Shown: positions 61,098 to 64,000 of the stretch, in pieces
Layout: each line of letters begins with the position of its first letter
How positions within the stretch are numbered: position 1 is the first letter of the stretch
Origin: Flavobacteriaceae bacterium
GTDB lineage: Bacteria; Bacteroidota; Bacteroidia; Flavobacteriales; Flavobacteriaceae
Direction: 5' to 3'
NCBI GenBank assembly: GCA_027082925.1
Contig: JALWTD010000017.1
Location: forward strand, 248,001-312,000
Length of the DNA stretch: 64,000 bases
The notes under the pieces: model-generated
Seen by the model: only the letters and a program-made list of their open reading frames with translations
The model's database searches: none
What the model was told of the DNA's origin: nothing
Made by a program: the position numbers and the translations under genes

Positions 61098-61678
61098 TGT
61101 TTTACAAGTATCTTACTACCTTATTTATCACTCTATTTCTACTGGTAAATCCTATTTTTTCTCAAAAAAAAGATAGTTTTATTAAGGTAAAAGATACCGT
61201 AGCCGTATCGGCAAATTTATACAATCCTTTATCTCCTGCAAAAGCGGCATTTTACTCTGCTGTTTTACCAGGATTAGGACAAGCATACAATAAAAAGTAT
61301 TGGAAAGTACCCATTGTATATGCTGCACTAGGTTCTAGTATTTATTTTTATAGTGCTAATAACGATTTATATAAAAAATACAGAGCTGCTTATAAACTTA
61401 GAATTAACGATAAACCCGATAATTACGATGGCTTAAACGGAAACCCCTACCTTTCTACAGATGCGCTTATTAATGCTCAAAAATCGTATAAAAAAAATAG
61501 GGATTTATCTCTTTTAGTAACCGTTGGATTGTATATATTACAAATTGTAGAAGCAAGTACCAACGCACATTTATTACAACATAATGTTGATAATAACTTA
61601 TCAATTAGTCCAAAGTTAATTCAACAATCAGCAACAGACAAAGCTATTGTTGGCGCTACTATTAATTTTAAATTTTAG
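61097..61678 (+). CDS. DUF5683-like membrane protein, GTG start overlapping parB stop
   Basis: PAKAAFYSAVLPGLGQAYNKKYWKVPIVYAALG. Confidence 0.85.
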   Translation: MFYKYLTTLFITLFLLVNPIFSQKKDSFIKVKDTVAVSANLYNPLSPAKAAFYSAVLPGLGQAYNKKYWKVPIVYAALGSSIYFYSANNDLYKKYRAAYKLRINDKPDNYDGLNGNPYLSTDALINAQKSYKKNRDLSLLVTVGLYILQIVEASTNAHLLQHNVDNNLSISPKLIQQSATDKAIVGATINFKF

Positions 61679-61680
61679 CC

Positions 61681-62385
61681 ATGAAAATTGCTTTATTAGG
61701 ATATGGTAAAATGGGAAAAGCAATTGAAAAAATTGCACTAAAAAGAGGACATCAAATCGTTCTAAAAGTTGACACAAAAACACCTGAGTACGATATTACA
61801 AAATGTGATATTGCAATAGACTTTAGCACCCCTAAAACAGCATTTTCAAATATTTTAAACTGCATAAACAATCACATTCCCATTGTGAGTGGAACTACAG
61901 GATGGTTAACTCAATTTAATGATATCACAGAGCTTTGTAACAAAAATAAAGGTGCTTTTATTTACGCTTCTAATTTTAGTTTAGGGGTTAACATTTTTTT
62001 TGAACTAAATGAATATTTAGCGAAAATGATGCGTCAACTAAAAGAATATCAAATAGATATAGAAGAAATACATCATACCAAAAAACTTGACAAACCCAGT
62101 GGAACTGCTATAACTTTAGCTGAAGGAATTATTAAAAACTCAACTAAAAATAAATGGGTGTTAGACAAGACAGCTACACCCAATGAAATCCCTATAACTG
62201 CTAAAAGAATTGAAAATGTTCCCGGAACACACACTGTACAATACAATTCTAATATAGACTGTATAGAAATTAAACACACTGCACATAGTAGAGATGGTTT
62301 TGCTATAGGAGCAATTATTGCGGCAGAATGGCTAGTAAATAAAACAGGAGTCTATACCATGAAAGATGTTTTAGACTTAAATTAA
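61681..62385 (+). CDS. dapB: 4-hydroxy-tetrahydrodipicolinate reductase
   Basis: LLGYGKMGKAIEKIA, SGTTGW, EIHHTKKLDKPSGTAI. Confidence 0.96.
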   Translation: MKIALLGYGKMGKAIEKIALKRGHQIVLKVDTKTPEYDITKCDIAIDFSTPKTAFSNILNCINNHIPIVSGTTGWLTQFNDITELCNKNKGAFIYASNFSLGVNIFFELNEYLAKMMRQLKEYQIDIEEIHHTKKLDKPSGTAITLAEGIIKNSTKNKWVLDKTATPNEIPITAKRIENVPGTHTVQYNSNIDCIEIKHTAHSRDGFAIGAIIAAEWLVNKTGVYTMKDVLDLN

Positions 62386-62404
62386 ACTTAAAAAATATTA
62401 TATT

Positions 62405-63946
62405 ATGACAATGTTAGAGTGGTTTTTCTTTTTTTTAATAATTCAAATAGTTCATTTTGCAGGAACTTGGAAATTATACAAAAAAGCAGGAAGAAAATCG
62501 TGGGAAGCAATAATACCTATATACAATGCTGTTGTATTAATGCAAATAATTAGCAGACCTAAATGGTGGGTAATTTTATTATTTATACCTGTTATAAACT
62601 TGTTAATGTTTCCCGTAATTTGGGTTGAAACAATAAGAAGTTTTGGTAAAAACACAACTGTAGACACCTTTCTAGTTATTTTTACACTAGGTTTTTACAC
62701 CTACTATGTGAATTACGCTTTAGACGTTAACTATATTGAAGATAGAAGTTTAAAACCTAGAACCGAACTAGGAGAATGGGTAAGTTCTGTTGTATTTGCT
62801 ATTGTTGCGGCTACACTTGTTCACACCTACATTATGCAACCATATACCATTCCTACCTCATCGTTGGAAAAATCGTTATTAGTTGGTGATTTTCTTTTTG
62901 TAAGTAAGTTTCATTACGGAGCCAGAATTCCAATGACAACCATTGCTGCACCAATGGTACATGACTCATTACCTCTAATTAAAGCCAAATCGTATTTAAA
63001 AAAACCTCAACTACCTTATTTTAGACTTCCGGGGTTTCAAAAAATAAAACGTAACGAAATTGTTGTTTTTAGTTGGCCTGCCGATACTGTTCGCTTCTTT
63101 AGAGACAAATCGGGAATACACGTAGATAAACCTATAGATAAAAAATCTAACTATGTAAAACGCTGTGTAGGAATACCTGGAGACTCGTTAGAAATTATAA
63201 ATGGGTATATTTATATAAACGGTAAAAGAACAAAACTTCCGGATAGAACAAAAACACAGTACTTTCACCGTGTAATAGTAAAAGATGGCTTTAACCCAAA
63301 CAGCTTAATTAACAGGTATGGCTCTACTGAACTAGGAGGTGGCCAAAATGGAGAATACTTTGTAAACCTAACCGATGAAAATGCACGAAAACTAAAAAAC
63401 AATCCGCTTGTAAAAAGTGTTGTCAAAGAAATCTCGCCTAAAGGGAATTTTAACAAAGCGATTTTTCCACACAACAAACAGTATCCGTGGTCTATTGATA
63501 ACTACGGACCAATATACATTCCCGAGGAAGGTAAAACCGTAGCACTTAATACAAAATCACTTCCGTTTTATAAAAGAATTATTGAAGAATACGAACACAA
63601 TAATTTAACTGTAAACGGAGATGAAATTTATATCAACGGAAAACTTGCTACAAGTTATACTTTTAAGCAAAACTATTACTGGATGATGGGTGATAACAGA
63701 CAAAATTCTGAAGATGCACGCTATTGGGGATACGTTCCTTTTGACCATATTGTAGGAAAACCTGTTTTTATATTCTTTAGTTGGGATAGCAATGCACAAG
63801 GTATCGCAAATAAAATAAGATGGGAGCGTGTATTTACTACAGTTCACGGCTCAGGAAAACCGGTTTCGTATTTAAATTACTTTTTAGCCTTTTTAGCACT
63901 TTGGTACGGCTTTAGTGTGTATCGAAAACGTAAAAGAGAAGAATAA
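62405..63946 (+). CDS. lepB: signal peptidase I with N-terminal multi-TM extension
   Basis: IPTSSLEKSLLVGDFLFVSK, NYVKRCVGIPGDSLEI, YWMMGDNRQNSEDARYWGYVP. Confidence 0.94.
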   Translation: MTMLEWFFFFLIIQIVHFAGTWKLYKKAGRKSWEAIIPIYNAVVLMQIISRPKWWVILLFIPVINLLMFPVIWVETIRSFGKNTTVDTFLVIFTLGFYTYYVNYALDVNYIEDRSLKPRTELGEWVSSVVFAIVAATLVHTYIMQPYTIPTSSLEKSLLVGDFLFVSKFHYGARIPMTTIAAPMVHDSLPLIKAKSYLKKPQLPYFRLPGFQKIKRNEIVVFSWPADTVRFFRDKSGIHVDKPIDKKSNYVKRCVGIPGDSLEIINGYIYINGKRTKLPDRTKTQYFHRVIVKDGFNPNSLINRYGSTELGGGQNGEYFVNLTDENARKLKNNPLVKSVVKEISPKGNFNKAIFPHNKQYPWSIDNYGPIYIPEEGKTVALNTKSLPFYKRIIEEYEHNNLTVNGDEIYINGKLATSYTFKQNYYWMMGDNRQNSEDARYWGYVPFDHIVGKPVFIFFSWDSNAQGIANKIRWERVFTTVHGSGKPVSYLNYFLAFLALWYGFSVYRKRKREE

Positions 63947-63963
63947 AGTTTGCCAAAAAAGAA

Positions 63964-64000
63964 ATGATTGTACTTCAACCAACATACTTTGCTCCAATAA
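63964..64000 (+). CDS. N-terminus of a WbqC-family protein (truncated by window end)
   Basis: ATG ATT GTA CTT CAA CCA ACA TAC TTT GCT CCA ATA = MIVLQPTYFAPI, in the conserved position after lepB. Confidence 0.7.
   Translation, partial: MIVLQPTYFAPI

Overview
AT-rich Bacteroidetes chromosome segment, most likely Flavobacteriaceae. Supporting signs are TAnnTTTG-type promoters, the parA-parB-DUF5683-dapB-lepB-WbqC gene order, and DUF2851/DUF4159-type proteins. The window is almost entirely vertically inherited core genome: dapA, guaC, ligA, long-form GAPDH, htrA, dapF, mltG, dnaA, ribD, prmC, trmD, rplS, icd, murQ, a polysaccharide/glycosyltransferase block, rsmE, an NtrC-type regulator, a MarR plus beta-oxidation operon, pepD, parAB, dapB and lepB. 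I found no rRNA, tRNA, CRISPR array, IS element, prophage or recognisable defence system. The signals that ordinary annotation does not explain are mostly non-coding. (1) A ~620 bp gap between rplS and icd looks like an autonomous transcription unit for a ~420 nt structured RNA: a 20-bp palindrome, a promoter-like element, several long helices, a CUUG-loop hairpin and an intrinsic terminator. I cannot assign it to RNase P, tmRNA or SRP RNA. (2) A perfect TGTAAC-N4-GTTACA operator-like palindrome lies upstream of an FAD oxidoreductase/TusE/DsrE sulfur operon, with a Crp/Fnr gene nearby. (3) An 18-bp palindrome overlaps the promoter region of the marR-beta-oxidation operon. (4) Four genes have TAnnTTTG boxes 4-5 nt from the ATG, suggesting leaderless mRNAs. 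(5) There is a structured rplS leader. (6) An orphan plus-strand terminator suggests a ~100 nt sRNA. (7) yigZ apparently has no canonical start codon at its conserved N-terminus. All family assignments come from reading the translated ORFs; no database search was run.
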